From: Neisseria flavescens | Lineage (GTDB): Bacteria; Pseudomonadota; Gammaproteobacteria; Burkholderiales; Neisseriaceae | Reading direction: 5' to 3' | NCBI RefSeq assembly: GCF_005221285.1 | Contig: NZ_CP039886.1 | Span: 2,046,001-2,110,000, forward strand | DNA length: 64,000 nt | Part shown: positions 29,528 to 39,188 of the stretch, one piece after another | Layout of the letters: each line of letters opens with the position of its first letter | Position numbering within the stretch: position 1 is the first letter of the stretch | The notes under the pieces: generated by a model | Seen by the model: only the letters and a program-made list of their open reading frames with translations | Database searches by the model: none | What the model was told of the DNA's origin: nothing | Made by a program: the position numbers and the translations under genes

Positions 29528-30730
29528 TTAAGAGGATTGTTTTTTCGTATGGGCACCGAACTCGGCCAGCGTCATGTTTAAGGTTTCCAAGCAGGGCTGC
29601 ATGATGTGGTCAACCGTTTGATTGACCTTGTCTTTATTAAGCGTTTGCGGACGGTAGACAAAGAGTTTGAACAGTTCCGCCAAGTCGATGGACTCCGCTC
29701 CCATTTTCAAGACCCAGCCCTGACGGCCAAAATAGACATAGCCGTGTCGTGCCAGTTTTTCCAAAAGTTCGCCCAATTCATCGTAGCCCATATTGATATG
29801 CCGTCTGAACTCCTGCACCGGCAATGCCTTACCGTTTTGTTGGGCAGAATCGAGCAGCAGCAGGATTTTCAATACATCATCAAAGCGGCCGCGCGCATCC
29901 AGACTACGGCGGAACGCTTCGCCGCGCCAGTAGGACAGGGACGAGGTCAAAACCGCGCCGCCCAATACCAGCGTCCACAACAGGTTGAGCCACAACAGGA
30001 AAAACGGTACAGCGGCAAATGCGCCGTAAATCGATTTGTAGCCGTCAAAGTTGCCCATGTACCAAGCGAACAAAAAGCGTGCCGTTTCCAAGCAAAACGC
30101 CGTTACGGCCGCGCCGACCAAAGCATGGTTGGCAGGTACGAAACGGTTGGGTACAAAGCGGTATAAACCCCACAGCAGTACCGTAATAAATGAAACCGTG
30201 GTTATGCCCCTCAGCCATTCCGAGCCGCCCACTACTTGCACCTGACCGATCACGACCGACAAGCCCACGCCCAAAGACAAAGGTCCAAACGTCAGCAACG
30301 CCCAATACACCAAAAACTGCATCATCCAGGGCCGTTGCGAATTGACGCGCCAAATCCGGTTGAACGCATTGTCTATCGTCCGAATCAGCATCAGCGAGGT
30401 GACGACCAACATCACACTGCCGATCGCCGTCAGATTGGTAGCCTTATCGCGGAACGCATTGATGTAGTCAAACACCATGTCCGCGCCCTGCGGAACGATG
30501 GTGCGGTTGATAAAAGAGATAAATTCCCCCGACCATTGATCGAAAACAGGGAAGGCCGACGCGATGGCAACCATCACCGTCAACACGGGCACCAAAGCCA
30601 AAAGTGTCGTAAACGTCATGCTTGCCGCCACCTGCGGCACACGCTCCTCATTAAAACGGCGCACGACAAACCAAGCGAACGTCACACCTTTACTCTTTAA
30701 AAAACCTTGCCACCATTGCGAAAACGGCAT
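29528..30730 (-). CDS. BrkB/YihY family inner-membrane protein (UPF0761)
   Basis: A 400-residue membrane protein with six or so transmembrane segments in the first 280 residues and a soluble C-terminal part. The family marks are FAWFVVRRFNEERVPQVAAS at the start, NRIWRVNSQRPW, and the glycine-proline-rich YGAFAAVPFFLLWLN. YihY was once taken for RNase BN, an idea since abandoned; the function remains unsettled. The C-terminal 110 residues (from about 290, FRRHINMGYDELGELLEKLARHG) look like a winged-helix domain found in the longer beta-proteobacterial members. Confidence 0.85.
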   Translation of the reverse strand: MPFSQWWQGFLKSKGVTFAWFVVRRFNEERVPQVAASMTFTTLLALVPVLTVMVAIASAFPVFDQWSGEFISFINRTIVPQGADMVFDYINAFRDKATNLTAIGSVMLVVTSLMLIRTIDNAFNRIWRVNSQRPWMMQFLVYWALLTFGPLSLGVGLSVVIGQVQVVGGSEWLRGITTVSFITVLLWGLYRFVPNRFVPANHALVGAAVTAFCLETARFLFAWYMGNFDGYKSIYGAFAAVPFFLLWLNLLWTLVLGGAVLTSSLSYWRGEAFRRSLDARGRFDDVLKILLLLDSAQQNGKALPVQEFRRHINMGYDELGELLEKLARHGYVYFGRQGWVLKMGAESIDLAELFKLFVYRPQTLNKDKVNQTVDHIMQPCLETLNMTLAEFGAHTKKQSS

Positions 30731-30829
30731 AACCTGCTCCCACTTTTAAATTGAAATTTTTTCTTTTTAGACGGCCCGAGTATTTAAAAGGCCGTCTGAA
30801 ACCTGACAGCATTGTAACGGAAATCCCAA

Positions 30830-31435
30830 ATGAACCCAAATCCCCTGAAAATTCTCGTCCTCTTTTATTCCCAAAACGGCAGCACGCGCAACCTTGCCCG
30901 CCAAATCGCACGCGGTATCGAAAGCGTGGACGGATGCGAAGCCGTGTTGCGTACCGTTCCCAAAGTTTCCACTGTTTGCGAAGTCGTTGAAAAAGCCATT
31001 CCCGATGAAGGCGCGCCATACGCGACTGCCGACGATCTCAAAAATTGCGCCGGCCTCGCGCTCGGCAGCCCGACACGTTTCGGCAATATGGCCGCCGCGA
31101 TGAAATACTTTATCGACGGCACCATTCCCCTTTGGCTCGGCGCAGAACTTGTCGGCAAACCTGCCACCGTATTCACCAGCACATCTTCGCTGCACGGCGG
31201 CCAAGAAAGCACCCTGCTGACCATGATGCTGCCCCTGTTGCACCACGGCATGGTCATCAGCGGCATTCCATATACCGAGTCCGCGCTCAGCAATACCCAA
31301 AGCGGCGGCACGCCTTACGGCGCAAGCCATGTTTCCGGCCACGACAGCAAGCCGGCATTGACTGCCGAAGAAAACGATATTGCCTTTGCGCAAGGTAAAC
31401 GTTTGGCAGAATTGGCACGAAAATTGGCAGACTGA
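30830..31435 (+). CDS. wrbA: NAD(P)H:quinone oxidoreductase WrbA-like flavodoxin
   Basis: A 201-residue flavodoxin-fold enzyme that reduces quinones by two electrons and limits semiquinone formation. The FMN phosphate loop reads YSQNGSTRNLA at the N-terminus, the second loop GSPTRFGNMAAAMKYF, and the third STSSLHGGQESTLLTM, all as in WrbA. It is divergent from the brkB-like gene, separated by about 100 bases containing a DUS. Confidence 0.88.
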   Translation: MNPNPLKILVLFYSQNGSTRNLARQIARGIESVDGCEAVLRTVPKVSTVCEVVEKAIPDEGAPYATADDLKNCAGLALGSPTRFGNMAAAMKYFIDGTIPLWLGAELVGKPATVFTSTSSLHGGQESTLLTMMLPLLHHGMVISGIPYTESALSNTQSGGTPYGASHVSGHDSKPALTAEENDIAFAQGKRLAELARKLAD

Positions 31436-31455
31436 TTGCCTTGTAAAAAAAGATT

Positions 31456-31503
31456 AAGGCCGTCTGAAAACCTGATGATACAGGTTTTCAGACGGCCTTT
31501 TTA
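31456..31503 (+). terminator. DUS inverted-repeat terminator after wrbA
   Basis: A long stem (AAGGCCGTCTGAAAACCTG..CAGGTTTTCAGACGGCCTT) is followed by TTTAG. Confidence 0.85.
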
Positions 31504-31644
31504 GTTAATTATAATTAGTCTTAAAGAAATATTTTTAATGAAACAAATGACTTAGAAAATAGCGATTGGAACATAGTTTCATCGGGCTACATCTTTTTGA
31601 TAGAATCTGCCACCAAATTGAAAGATAAGCTAATTGGAGAGGCT

Positions 31645-33846
31645 ATGTCACTACCTGTATTTCCCTATGGCAAATTAAGCTTTGCCGTCAGTCTGGCGCT
31701 GTGTTCGGCGTATTCTTTCGCAACCGAAGTAGAAAATACCCAGCCGCAAGAGCGTGTCGATTTACCGACAGTTACCGTCCAAGGTGTCGGTAAACAGACT
31801 ACTTCCAACTACACCATCCCCGCCTCATCCGCCGCCACAGGCATCAAGCTGACCCAGCGTGAAACACCGCAATCCCTGTCTGTCGTAACGGCAAAACAAA
31901 TCGAAGACCAAGGCTTGGACAGTCTGCAGGACGTATTGAAACAAACACCGGGCGTGTTCCACAGCAAAATGGGCAACAACGTATCCGGCCACAGCCAGTT
32001 TATTTCGCGCAGTCAGGCGATTGACAGCATTTCCGTAGATGGCGCACCCAAATTCCTTTACGAGGGTAAAGCCATCCGCCGCAGTACCAACAATCTGGAC
32101 AGCACGTTGTATGACCAAGTCGTCGTCGTGCGCGGCGCAAGCGGTTTGTCCAACGGCGGTATGGGCGAGCCGGGCGGCACGGTTGCTTTGGAGCGCAAAA
32201 AACCGACTGCCAAACCTGCCGTCAGCGTCGAAGCCGGAGTCGGTTCGTGGAAGCACTACCGCTTCGTCCTTGATGCCAATCAGCCTTTAAATGCAGACAA
32301 TACCTTGCGCGGCCGCACTATTTTGGTCAGCGACCACGGCGGCGATTACCTGCCGAACACTTCGCGCCACAATCATACGTTCTACGGCATTCTCTCCTAC
32401 GACATTGCCCCTCAGACTCAGTGGAATATCGGTACGGAAATACACCGTTTCCGCAATACCGGCAGCTCGCCTTTCAGCTATCTGACCGTGGCAGGAAACC
32501 CTAGAAAAAATCAACCTTTCAAACCATTTGCAGCCTCTCCGCGCAGCAATGCCTCGGCAAAATGGGCTTACGGTAAAGACACCAGTGCGGAAATCTTTAC
32601 CTCTATCAATCATGAGTTTGAAAACGGTTGGGCTCTGAACGGCAACTACAGCCATACTTATGGAAAAAGTGATGCAGTTTCCGGTATAGCCGGTCCTTTT
32701 TTCATTGATTCAGACTATTCCGCTGAATTCTTTGCCGAGCGCAATCAAGCCAAGTACACCGACCAAGATTTTTCTCTGAGTTTGGACGGCGATTACCCGC
32801 TTTTGGGACGCAAACATGAATTCAATGCCGGCATCAGCTATCAGTACAATAAGGAAACTCCTTCATATTACAAAGAAAATGAAGATGAGATTGTCCCTGA
32901 TTTGCGCCTTTTTGACGGAAATTTCACAAAACCGGCCATGCCCTATCTTGGTGACGGCTTTGCCCATATGAAAAACCTCTCTGTTTACGGTTCGACCCGT
33001 TTTAAACTGACCGACAGGCTGGCATTGATAGGCGGCGGACGATTTGTCGATTGGCGATACCGGCAATACCGCTACGATTACGATGATCTCAACGACTTTG
33101 TCTACAACAAGTATAAAAACAAGGTATTTATCCCCTATTTGGGCGCAAGTTATGATTTAAACGACAATCTGACAGCCTACACCTCCTATACCACCATATT
33201 CCGCCCGCAAGGACGCTATTTGGATCAAAACGGCAAACCGCTCGAACCGCAACGTGGCAAAACATATGAACTCGGCTTAAAAGCCTCTTGGTTTGAAGGC
33301 CGTTTGAACGCTTCTGCATCCGCCTTTATGAACAAACGCGACCATTTGGGCGTGGTTGCAGGCAAATTCGCGAATAGTAAGAAAAAATACTACCGTGCAG
33401 CCAACAACACCACGACAAAAGGCGTGGAACTCTCTGTCGGCGGCCGCCTGAGCGACAAATGGCTGCTGAATGCGTCTTATGCACGTTCCAAAATCAAAAA
33501 CAGCGAAGGGGTTCAACTGCATCCGTCTTATCCGGTTCATTTGTTCAAGCTCTTTACCGCATATGACGTAACCGACCGTTTGAACCTGGGCGCAAACGTC
33601 AACTGGCAAAGCCGCAGCCACACGCTGGACGAATATCCCGCAGACATCAACCCGGCTGCCGCTGCTGCATTGACCCAACGCCCATACGCTACGCTGGATT
33701 TGACCGCGCATTACAAAATCGGCAAATCCACCCGCATCAGTTTGGACTTTGAAAACGTGTTTAACAAACGCTATCGCACCATGCCGGATATTCACGTTTA
33801 CGGCACGCCGCGTAGTGTGACTGCAACGGTTAAACATACGTTTTAA
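31645..33846 (+). CDS. TonB-dependent siderophore receptor (FhuE/FpvA-like)
   Basis: A 733-residue outer-membrane receptor. It has a signal peptide (cleaved near AYSFA), a TonB box-like VDLPTVTVQG, a plug domain with ETPQSLSVVTAKQIEDQG and VVVVRGASGLSNGGMGEPGG, and a 22-strand barrel ending in the aromatic TVKHTF. The plug wording is that of the ferric-siderophore class (FhuE, FpvA, FoxA). ATG 31645 with GGAGAGG before it is the likely start; the frame runs 16 codons further upstream. No siderophore synthesis genes are near, so it probably takes up siderophores made by other microbes. Regulation by iron is likely but I see no convincing Fur box. Confidence 0.85.
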   Translation: MSLPVFPYGKLSFAVSLALCSAYSFATEVENTQPQERVDLPTVTVQGVGKQTTSNYTIPASSAATGIKLTQRETPQSLSVVTAKQIEDQGLDSLQDVLKQTPGVFHSKMGNNVSGHSQFISRSQAIDSISVDGAPKFLYEGKAIRRSTNNLDSTLYDQVVVVRGASGLSNGGMGEPGGTVALERKKPTAKPAVSVEAGVGSWKHYRFVLDANQPLNADNTLRGRTILVSDHGGDYLPNTSRHNHTFYGILSYDIAPQTQWNIGTEIHRFRNTGSSPFSYLTVAGNPRKNQPFKPFAASPRSNASAKWAYGKDTSAEIFTSINHEFENGWALNGNYSHTYGKSDAVSGIAGPFFIDSDYSAEFFAERNQAKYTDQDFSLSLDGDYPLLGRKHEFNAGISYQYNKETPSYYKENEDEIVPDLRLFDGNFTKPAMPYLGDGFAHMKNLSVYGSTRFKLTDRLALIGGGRFVDWRYRQYRYDYDDLNDFVYNKYKNKVFIPYLGASYDLNDNLTAYTSYTTIFRPQGRYLDQNGKPLEPQRGKTYELGLKASWFEGRLNASASAFMNKRDHLGVVAGKFANSKKKYYRAANNTTTKGVELSVGGRLSDKWLLNASYARSKIKNSEGVQLHPSYPVHLFKLFTAYDVTDRLNLGANVNWQSRSHTLDEYPADINPAAAAALTQRPYATLDLTAHYKIGKSTRISLDFENVFNKRYRTMPDIHVYGTPRSVTATVKHTF

Positions 33847-33865
33847 TTGAATAGCAGAAGTAGGA

Positions 33866-33912
33866 CAGGCCGTCTGAAAACCTGAATTATCGGGTTTTCA
33901 GACGGCCTTTTG
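33866..33912 (+). terminator. DUS inverted-repeat terminator
   Basis: AGGCCGTCTGAAAACC..GGTTTTCAGACGGCCT with a TTTTG tail, between the siderophore and heme receptors. Confidence 0.85.
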
Positions 33913-33955
33913 TTCATATCTTAAACTTGCAAAAACCGTCTGTTTGTTTTATAAA

Positions 33956-33984
33956 TGCAAACCATTATTATTCAAATGATAAGG
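33956..33984 (+). promoter_or_regulatory. Fur-box-like sequence upstream of the heme receptor
   Basis: GCAAACCATTATTATTCAAATGATAAGG resembles the Fur consensus (repeated NATWAT hexamers) and ends just before the ribosome-binding site of the heme receptor. Iron repression of the whole heme locus from here is inferred. Confidence 0.55.
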
Positions 33985-33991
33985 TTGTATA

Positions 33992-36190
33992 ATGAAAAAG
34001 AAAGCGATTGCCTGTGTAGTAGGGGCGGTTTTTTCCGGACAGTTATATGCGGCTCAGATGCCGGTGGCTCAGGCAGAAATAGAGCCTGTGGTGGTCACGG
34101 CCGACCGCAATGCGCAAACCTTGGATAAAGCCGCGCCGAATGTGTCGGTTATCGGACGCAAAACCTTGAATCAAGCATCGGCGCAGAATTTGGACGATAT
34201 CGTGATGTATGAATCCGGCGTCAGCGTGCCGTCAGACAACAATCGCCGCGGTCATGCCGGTATCAATATCCGAGGCATAGACGGCAACCGCATTCTGATG
34301 ATGGTGGACGGCGTGCGCATTCCCGAATCTTATGCAGGCGGCGGCTCCAATGGCGCGATTTCGGGACGCGATATGGTCGAAAGCGACACGCTCAAGCAGG
34401 TTGATATTGTCAAAGGCCCTTATTCCGCGCTGTACGGCAGCGATGCGCTTGGCGGCGTGGTGAACATGGTGACGCTCTCACCGAGCGATTTTGTCGATGC
34501 GGGCAAACGCGGGCATTTCGGTTTGAAACACGGCTACCGCAGCCGCGACCGCAGCCATGGCATGACGGCGACTGTGGCAGGTTTCCATGAAAACGCCGAA
34601 GGCCTGCTGATGCTGACGCGTCGTCAAGGACACGAAACGGAAAACATGGGCGGCGACAAAAGCTACTCGACTGCGCGTACTGCCACCAACCCGCAGAAAA
34701 ACAATGCCTACAATATCTTGGCGAAAGGCAATATTGGCAACGAACGCCACCGCTTGGAAACTTTGTACGAACAGTATTACCACGCCAACGATACCGTATT
34801 GGCAAACGGCTTGGGTTCGCAATCGCGCGGGCCGGTAACCATCGCAACATCCGAGAGCAATGCCCGCGACCGTATCCGCCGTCAACGTATCGAAGCAGGC
34901 TACCGCTACACTGGCGAAGGCCGTCTGAAAGAAGCCAACCTGACTGCCTATCAGCAAAAACTGCGTACGGAAGACGATGCCGTCGATGCGAGCATTACGC
35001 GCATGGGCGCGCGCCAATTGGGTAACTCGACCCGTTATTCCGACTACGGTTTCAATCAGACCATACGCGGGCTGAACGGACGTAGCGTGTGGGAGTTTGA
35101 TAGCTCGGTCAAACAAACCGTTGTTGCCGGAGCCGAATACAAACACACCGAGACCGCCCGTCTGCGCGACAGCCTGACAGTGGACAATCTGACCGGCGCC
35201 GTCAGCAAAGTTTATGCAGGCAGCACCTATCCGAATAAAACCTTCCCCGACAGCAAGCGCAAAACGTTCAGCGTTTACGCACAAGACAGCCTGACCTTCG
35301 GCAATGGCATCGTTCTAACTCCGGCCTTACGTTACGAAAAAGACAAGCTGAACACGTCGACCGACCAAGCCTATCTAAATGCCAATCCCGGCGGAACGGC
35401 AACCCGCTTCAACGATTCCGCGCTTACACCCAGCCTGCGCCTGAGTGTGCCGATGGGTGAGCAGTTCACCGGTTTTGCTACTTATTCACAAGGCTTCCGT
35501 ACGCCGCCGTTTGACAGCGCGACCATGGCGTTTGCCAATACAACCTACGGCTATGCGGTCATTCCCAATGCCAACCTCAAATCTGAACGCTCCAACAGCT
35601 TTGAATTGGGGATGAAGTTCAAAAACGAACGCACCCGTGCGCAAGTTACCGCGTTCTACAACCGTTACCGCAACTTCATCGACCGCACTGAAATCGGTAC
35701 CTCCACCATTGGCGGACGCCCGATTACCCAGTACCAATATCAAAACCTTGATCGTGTTAAAACCTACGGTGCCGAAGCTTCCGCCGCCTACAAATTCCTG
35801 CCGGGCTGGCAAGTCTCCGGCAGCATCGCTTGGATGCGCGGTGAGCAGCAGGCCGGCAAACCGTTGGATTCCGCTTATCCGCTCAACGGCGTTTTGGGTT
35901 TGGATTACACTCAGGAAAAATGGGGTATGGGTACAAAGCTGCGCTGGTCGAAAAAACACAGCCGCGTCAGCAGCGACAGCGTTTTCCAAGCGCCGGGCTA
36001 CGGCGTATGGGATGTCGGCGCGTGGTACAAGCCGTTTAAAAACTTCGAAATCGGCGCAAACATTTACAACGTCGGCAACAAAAAATACTGGCAGCACGCC
36101 GACGTTGCCGGTATGAGCCGTACCGGTGTGATGGACTTGTACACTGAAAGTGGCCGCAATTTCGCCGCAACCGTACAACTGAAGTTCTAA
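33992..36190 (+). CDS. hmuR: TonB-dependent heme/hemoglobin receptor
   Basis: A 732-residue outer-membrane receptor for heme. It has a signal peptide (ending QLYAA), a TonB box (EPVVVTADR), a plug with VDGVRIPESYAGGG and IVKGPYSALYGSDALGG, and a barrel ending TVQLKF. The heme-receptor signature block is present in modified form: FRTPPFDSA for FRAP and IPNANLKSERS for NPNL. There is no histidine between these motifs; tyrosines there (TTYGYAV) may bind heme, as in PhuR. The genes for a heme ABC transporter follow at once. The symbol is used for the family; an exact ortholog name is not certain. Confidence 0.85.
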   Translation: MKKKAIACVVGAVFSGQLYAAQMPVAQAEIEPVVVTADRNAQTLDKAAPNVSVIGRKTLNQASAQNLDDIVMYESGVSVPSDNNRRGHAGINIRGIDGNRILMMVDGVRIPESYAGGGSNGAISGRDMVESDTLKQVDIVKGPYSALYGSDALGGVVNMVTLSPSDFVDAGKRGHFGLKHGYRSRDRSHGMTATVAGFHENAEGLLMLTRRQGHETENMGGDKSYSTARTATNPQKNNAYNILAKGNIGNERHRLETLYEQYYHANDTVLANGLGSQSRGPVTIATSESNARDRIRRQRIEAGYRYTGEGRLKEANLTAYQQKLRTEDDAVDASITRMGARQLGNSTRYSDYGFNQTIRGLNGRSVWEFDSSVKQTVVAGAEYKHTETARLRDSLTVDNLTGAVSKVYAGSTYPNKTFPDSKRKTFSVYAQDSLTFGNGIVLTPALRYEKDKLNTSTDQAYLNANPGGTATRFNDSALTPSLRLSVPMGEQFTGFATYSQGFRTPPFDSATMAFANTTYGYAVIPNANLKSERSNSFELGMKFKNERTRAQVTAFYNRYRNFIDRTEIGTSTIGGRPITQYQYQNLDRVKTYGAEASAAYKFLPGWQVSGSIAWMRGEQQAGKPLDSAYPLNGVLGLDYTQEKWGMGTKLRWSKKHSRVSSDSVFQAPGYGVWDVGAWYKPFKNFEIGANIYNVGNKKYWQHADVAGMSRTGVMDLYTESGRNFAATVQLKF

Positions 36191-36204
36191 TGTGATTCAA
36201 CCGT

Positions 36205-36242
36205 TTTCAGACGGCCTGAGAAAGCGAGCAGGCCGTCCGAAA
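36205..36242 (+). terminator. DUS-like hairpin between hmuR and hmuT
   Basis: TTCAGACGGCCT..AGGCCGTCCGAA faces inward, without a T-run. It may stabilise the hmuR message end or reduce read-through rather than stop transcription. Confidence 0.4.
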
Positions 36243-36262
36243 GCATACAACAAGGAAAAACA

Positions 36263-37054
36263 ATGAAACTCAAACTCCTCCTGCTTTCCGCGCTTATTTC
36301 GTTGGCCGGCACTGCACACGCGCAACGCATCGTCGTGTTGACCCCCGATACGGCAGACATCGTTGCCGCGCTCGGCGCATTGGACGAAATCGTTGGCCGC
36401 GATCAGACCGTTCAAAATCCTGCATTGAAAAACAAGCCCAGTATCGGCATTCATCGCCGTCTGACGGTTGAGCCGATTGTGGCCGCCAAACCCGACATCG
36501 CCATCGGTTCATGGATGGCGCAGCCTGCCGATATTTTTGCCCACCTGCAAAAAGCAGGCATTAAAGCCGTCAATGTTGCGCCCGACGACAGCATCGCCGC
36601 CTATCCGCAAAGTATCCGCAACATCGGTCAGCTTATCGGCAAAAGCGCGCAGGCGGACAAGTTCGCCGGTAAGTGGCAGGCAGATATGAAACAGCAGCCT
36701 TCCAGCGGCAAACGCTACCTCTTCAGCTACGACGGACGCATCGTATCGGGCAAGAATACCGCTGCCGACGAAATCATCCGCCGCGCCGGCGGTATCAATG
36801 CCGCAGCCGCCATTGACGGCCTCAAACCGATGACGCGTGAGGCATGGATTGCGGCCAAACCCGACATCATCATTATTGCCGACCACAACACCGCCATGAT
36901 AGGCAACGTCAAAACCTTTGCCGCACGCCCCGAAATCGCCGGCTCGCCTGCCGCGAAAAACGGCAAGATTTATTTGTGGAAGGCTAACGATATGTTCCGT
37001 TACGGGCTGGATACGCCGCAAGTGATTCAGCGTTTGCACGGTTTGGCGAAATAA
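36263..37054 (+). CDS. hmuT: Heme ABC transporter periplasmic binding protein
   Basis: A 263-residue class III periplasmic binding protein. A signal peptide (ALISLAGTAHA) is followed by RIVVLTPDTADIVAALGALDEIVGRD, the opening typical of HmuT/PhuT, and a long interdomain helix. The C-terminal lobe includes REAWIAAKPDIIIIADH and ends near MFRYGLDTPQVIQRLHGL. It would carry heme from the outer-membrane receptor to the HmuUV permease. An AAGGAA ribosome-binding site lies close upstream. Confidence 0.87.
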   Translation: MKLKLLLLSALISLAGTAHAQRIVVLTPDTADIVAALGALDEIVGRDQTVQNPALKNKPSIGIHRRLTVEPIVAAKPDIAIGSWMAQPADIFAHLQKAGIKAVNVAPDDSIAAYPQSIRNIGQLIGKSAQADKFAGKWQADMKQQPSSGKRYLFSYDGRIVSGKNTAADEIIRRAGGINAAAAIDGLKPMTREAWIAAKPDIIIIADHNTAMIGNVKTFAARPEIAGSPAAKNGKIYLWKANDMFRYGLDTPQVIQRLHGLAK

Positions 37055-37196
37055 ACGCGCCTGTTTTGAAAAACCTGTCTGATTTTTGTTTTCAGACGGC
37101 CTTGATTTGTTCCTTCTTGTTGAGGAGGAAGTAAAACGGCTGTCTTAAAAATGCCGTCTGAAACCGTCCCTCAATCCGCTTCAACCGCATGATGTC

Positions 37197-38138
37197 ATGA
37201 AACCGCATACCCTTACTCTCTGCCTGCTGCTTACTGCCGCCGCCGTTTATTTGTGCTGCGGCATCGGTTTTGGTGCGTGGGAGTCGCCGTTGGCGATGGA
37301 TGAAACCGTCCGCCAAATCCGTTTACCGCGCATCTATACCGCGCTTTTGGTCGGAGCCGGTTTGTCCGCTTCGGGTGCGGCATTGCAGGCTTTATTTGAA
37401 AACCCGCTGGCCGATCCGAGTTTGATCGGGACGTCGGGCGGGGCGGCCTTAGGCGTGATTGTGTTATTGGCTTTGGGCGGCGGCGCGATGGGTGTGCCGG
37501 CGGCGGCTTTTCTCGGTGCATTGGGTGTGTGCCTGCTGATTTTGGCGGTGCACAAACTGCTCGGCGGCGGTACTTTGGGATTGCTGGTGTTGGGGTTTGT
37601 ATTGAGCGCGTTTTCGGGCGCGGTGGTCAGCATGATTTTGTTTTTGTCTGACGATTTGGTATTGCGCAGCGCAACCACATGGCTGTCGGGCAGCCTTGCC
37701 GAAGCCGGTTTCTCATCGCCTGTCGCGGCAATCGCGGTCATGTTGCCCGGTTTTCTGATTTTGTTGTCCGCAGGCAGGCGGCTGGACGTTTTGATGACGG
37801 GGGAAGACACGGCTGCCAGTATGGGGGTATCAGTTGGGGCATTGCGTGTGCAAGCCGTAATCGGCGCGGCATTGATGACGGGGGCGGCGGTATCGCTTTC
37901 GGGCATCATCGGTTTTCTCGGCATGATGATCCCCAATGTGCTGGCGCAAACCGTCGGTGGCAGCCGCCGCAAACTGATTGCTCTGTCGGCTTGGTTGGGC
38001 GCAGTGTTTTTGATGGTGGTGGACGGCGCAGCGCGCTGGCTGACATACCCTGTCGATCTGCCGGTCGGTATCGTGATTGCCTTATTGGGCGGACCGTTTT
38101 TTATGTATTTGTTTATCAAGCCTTTGAAAAGCCGTTGA
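37197..38138 (+). CDS. hmuU: Heme ABC transporter permease (FecCD family)
   Basis: A 313-residue inner-membrane permease with about eight to ten hydrophobic segments. The FecCD landmarks are LPRIYTALLVGAGLSASGAALQALFENPLADPSLIG in the first third and SGIIGFLGMMIPNVL (the coupling-helix region touching the ATPase) in the last third. It pairs with HmuT upstream and HmuV downstream. It starts 142 bases after hmuT, with a DUS (ATGCCGTCTGAA at 37151) in the gap. Confidence 0.88.
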   Translation: MKPHTLTLCLLLTAAAVYLCCGIGFGAWESPLAMDETVRQIRLPRIYTALLVGAGLSASGAALQALFENPLADPSLIGTSGGAALGVIVLLALGGGAMGVPAAAFLGALGVCLLILAVHKLLGGGTLGLLVLGFVLSAFSGAVVSMILFLSDDLVLRSATTWLSGSLAEAGFSSPVAAIAVMLPGFLILLSAGRRLDVLMTGEDTAASMGVSVGALRVQAVIGAALMTGAAVSLSGIIGFLGMMIPNVLAQTVGGSRRKLIALSAWLGAVFLMVVDGAARWLTYPVDLPVGIVIALLGGPFFMYLFIKPLKSR

Positions 38139-38184
38139 TGCCTAAACAGGCCGTCTGAAACTTCATTGCCCCATATCTTTTGCC

Positions 38185-38910
38185 ATGCACACCTTATTTC
38201 AAATCTGTAATCTTTCCGTCCGCGTCCAAGACAAAACCCTGCTTGAAATCGATCAACTGGATATACCTTCGGGCATGACTGTCATTATCGGCCCGAATGG
38301 CGCAGGCAAATCTACTTTGCTGCGGGCCTTAATCGGGCAAACGGGGCAGGGGGGAGTCACGCTTTTCGGTGAGGCCGTTGCGTCGCAAATCCGTGCGGGC
38401 AGGGTGGCATGGGTCGGGCAGCATGGCCGTTACAACATGCCGATGACCGTACGTGAATACATTGCGTTGGCGTCATTCGTACAAAAAGGCCGTCTGAACC
38501 ATGAGTGGGCGGACGAGTTACTCGATTATTTTGATTTGACGGTGTTGGCGGATAAGCGTATCGGCAAGCTTTCAGGTGGCGAGCAACAACGCGCCAACAT
38601 CATCCGCGCCCTGTTGCAAAACGCGCCGGTCTTGCTTTTAGACGAACCGTGCAACCATCTCGATATCCGCCACCAACACCGCCTGATGCAGTATTTGGTC
38701 GGGCATTCAAACCGTGCTTCATCAATGATGGTATTGCACGATTTAAACCTCGCCGCGCGTTATTCAGAACATATTATTTTGATGAATAAGGGAAAAGTCG
38801 TTGCATCAGGCAAGGTGGGCGAAGTGATGCACCCAGACTTGCTTGAATCGGTTTATGGTTGGCAGATACGCCGTTGCGAAGATGAGGCAGGGTTTTATTT
38901 CAGAAGCTGA
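38185..38910 (+). CDS. hmuV: Heme ABC transporter ATP-binding protein
   Basis: A 241-residue ATPase with Walker A GPNGAGKST, signature LSGGEQQR, Walker B VLLLDEP and the switch histidine in VLHDLN. It powers import through HmuU. It begins 46 bases after hmuU, across a DUS, consistent with one operon hmuR-T-U-V. Confidence 0.9.
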   Translation: MHTLFQICNLSVRVQDKTLLEIDQLDIPSGMTVIIGPNGAGKSTLLRALIGQTGQGGVTLFGEAVASQIRAGRVAWVGQHGRYNMPMTVREYIALASFVQKGRLNHEWADELLDYFDLTVLADKRIGKLSGGEQQRANIIRALLQNAPVLLLDEPCNHLDIRHQHRLMQYLVGHSNRASSMMVLHDLNLAARYSEHIILMNKGKVVASGKVGEVMHPDLLESVYGWQIRRCEDEAGFYFRS

Positions 38911-39167
38911 GCGCCAACAGGCCGTCTGAAAAACGATAAAGAAAATTTATTTTATCGTTCAAAAATGAAACGAGATGGGAGGATGTTCCCGACTTGAAGA
39001 AGCAGATTTTGCACATTTCACAAATAAAATGCCGATTTCCATCAAATAGAAATACATTTAATTATTTATAGAATACAATATTTTAAATATAATACTGATT
39101 TTTAATTACGTAAAAATATTGACAAGAAAATGATGATGGTTATTTAATATATAAATCCTGTTAATAA

Positions 39168-39188
39168 CTTTTATTAATCATTATCATG
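39168..39188 (+). promoter_or_regulatory. Fur-box-like sequence overlapping the hutW-hutX start
   Basis: TTATTAATCATTATCATGG contains the half-site AATCATTATC of the Fur consensus and includes the proposed start codon at 39186. There is no Shine-Dalgarno sequence before that ATG, so either the message is leaderless or translation starts further in. Confidence 0.5.
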
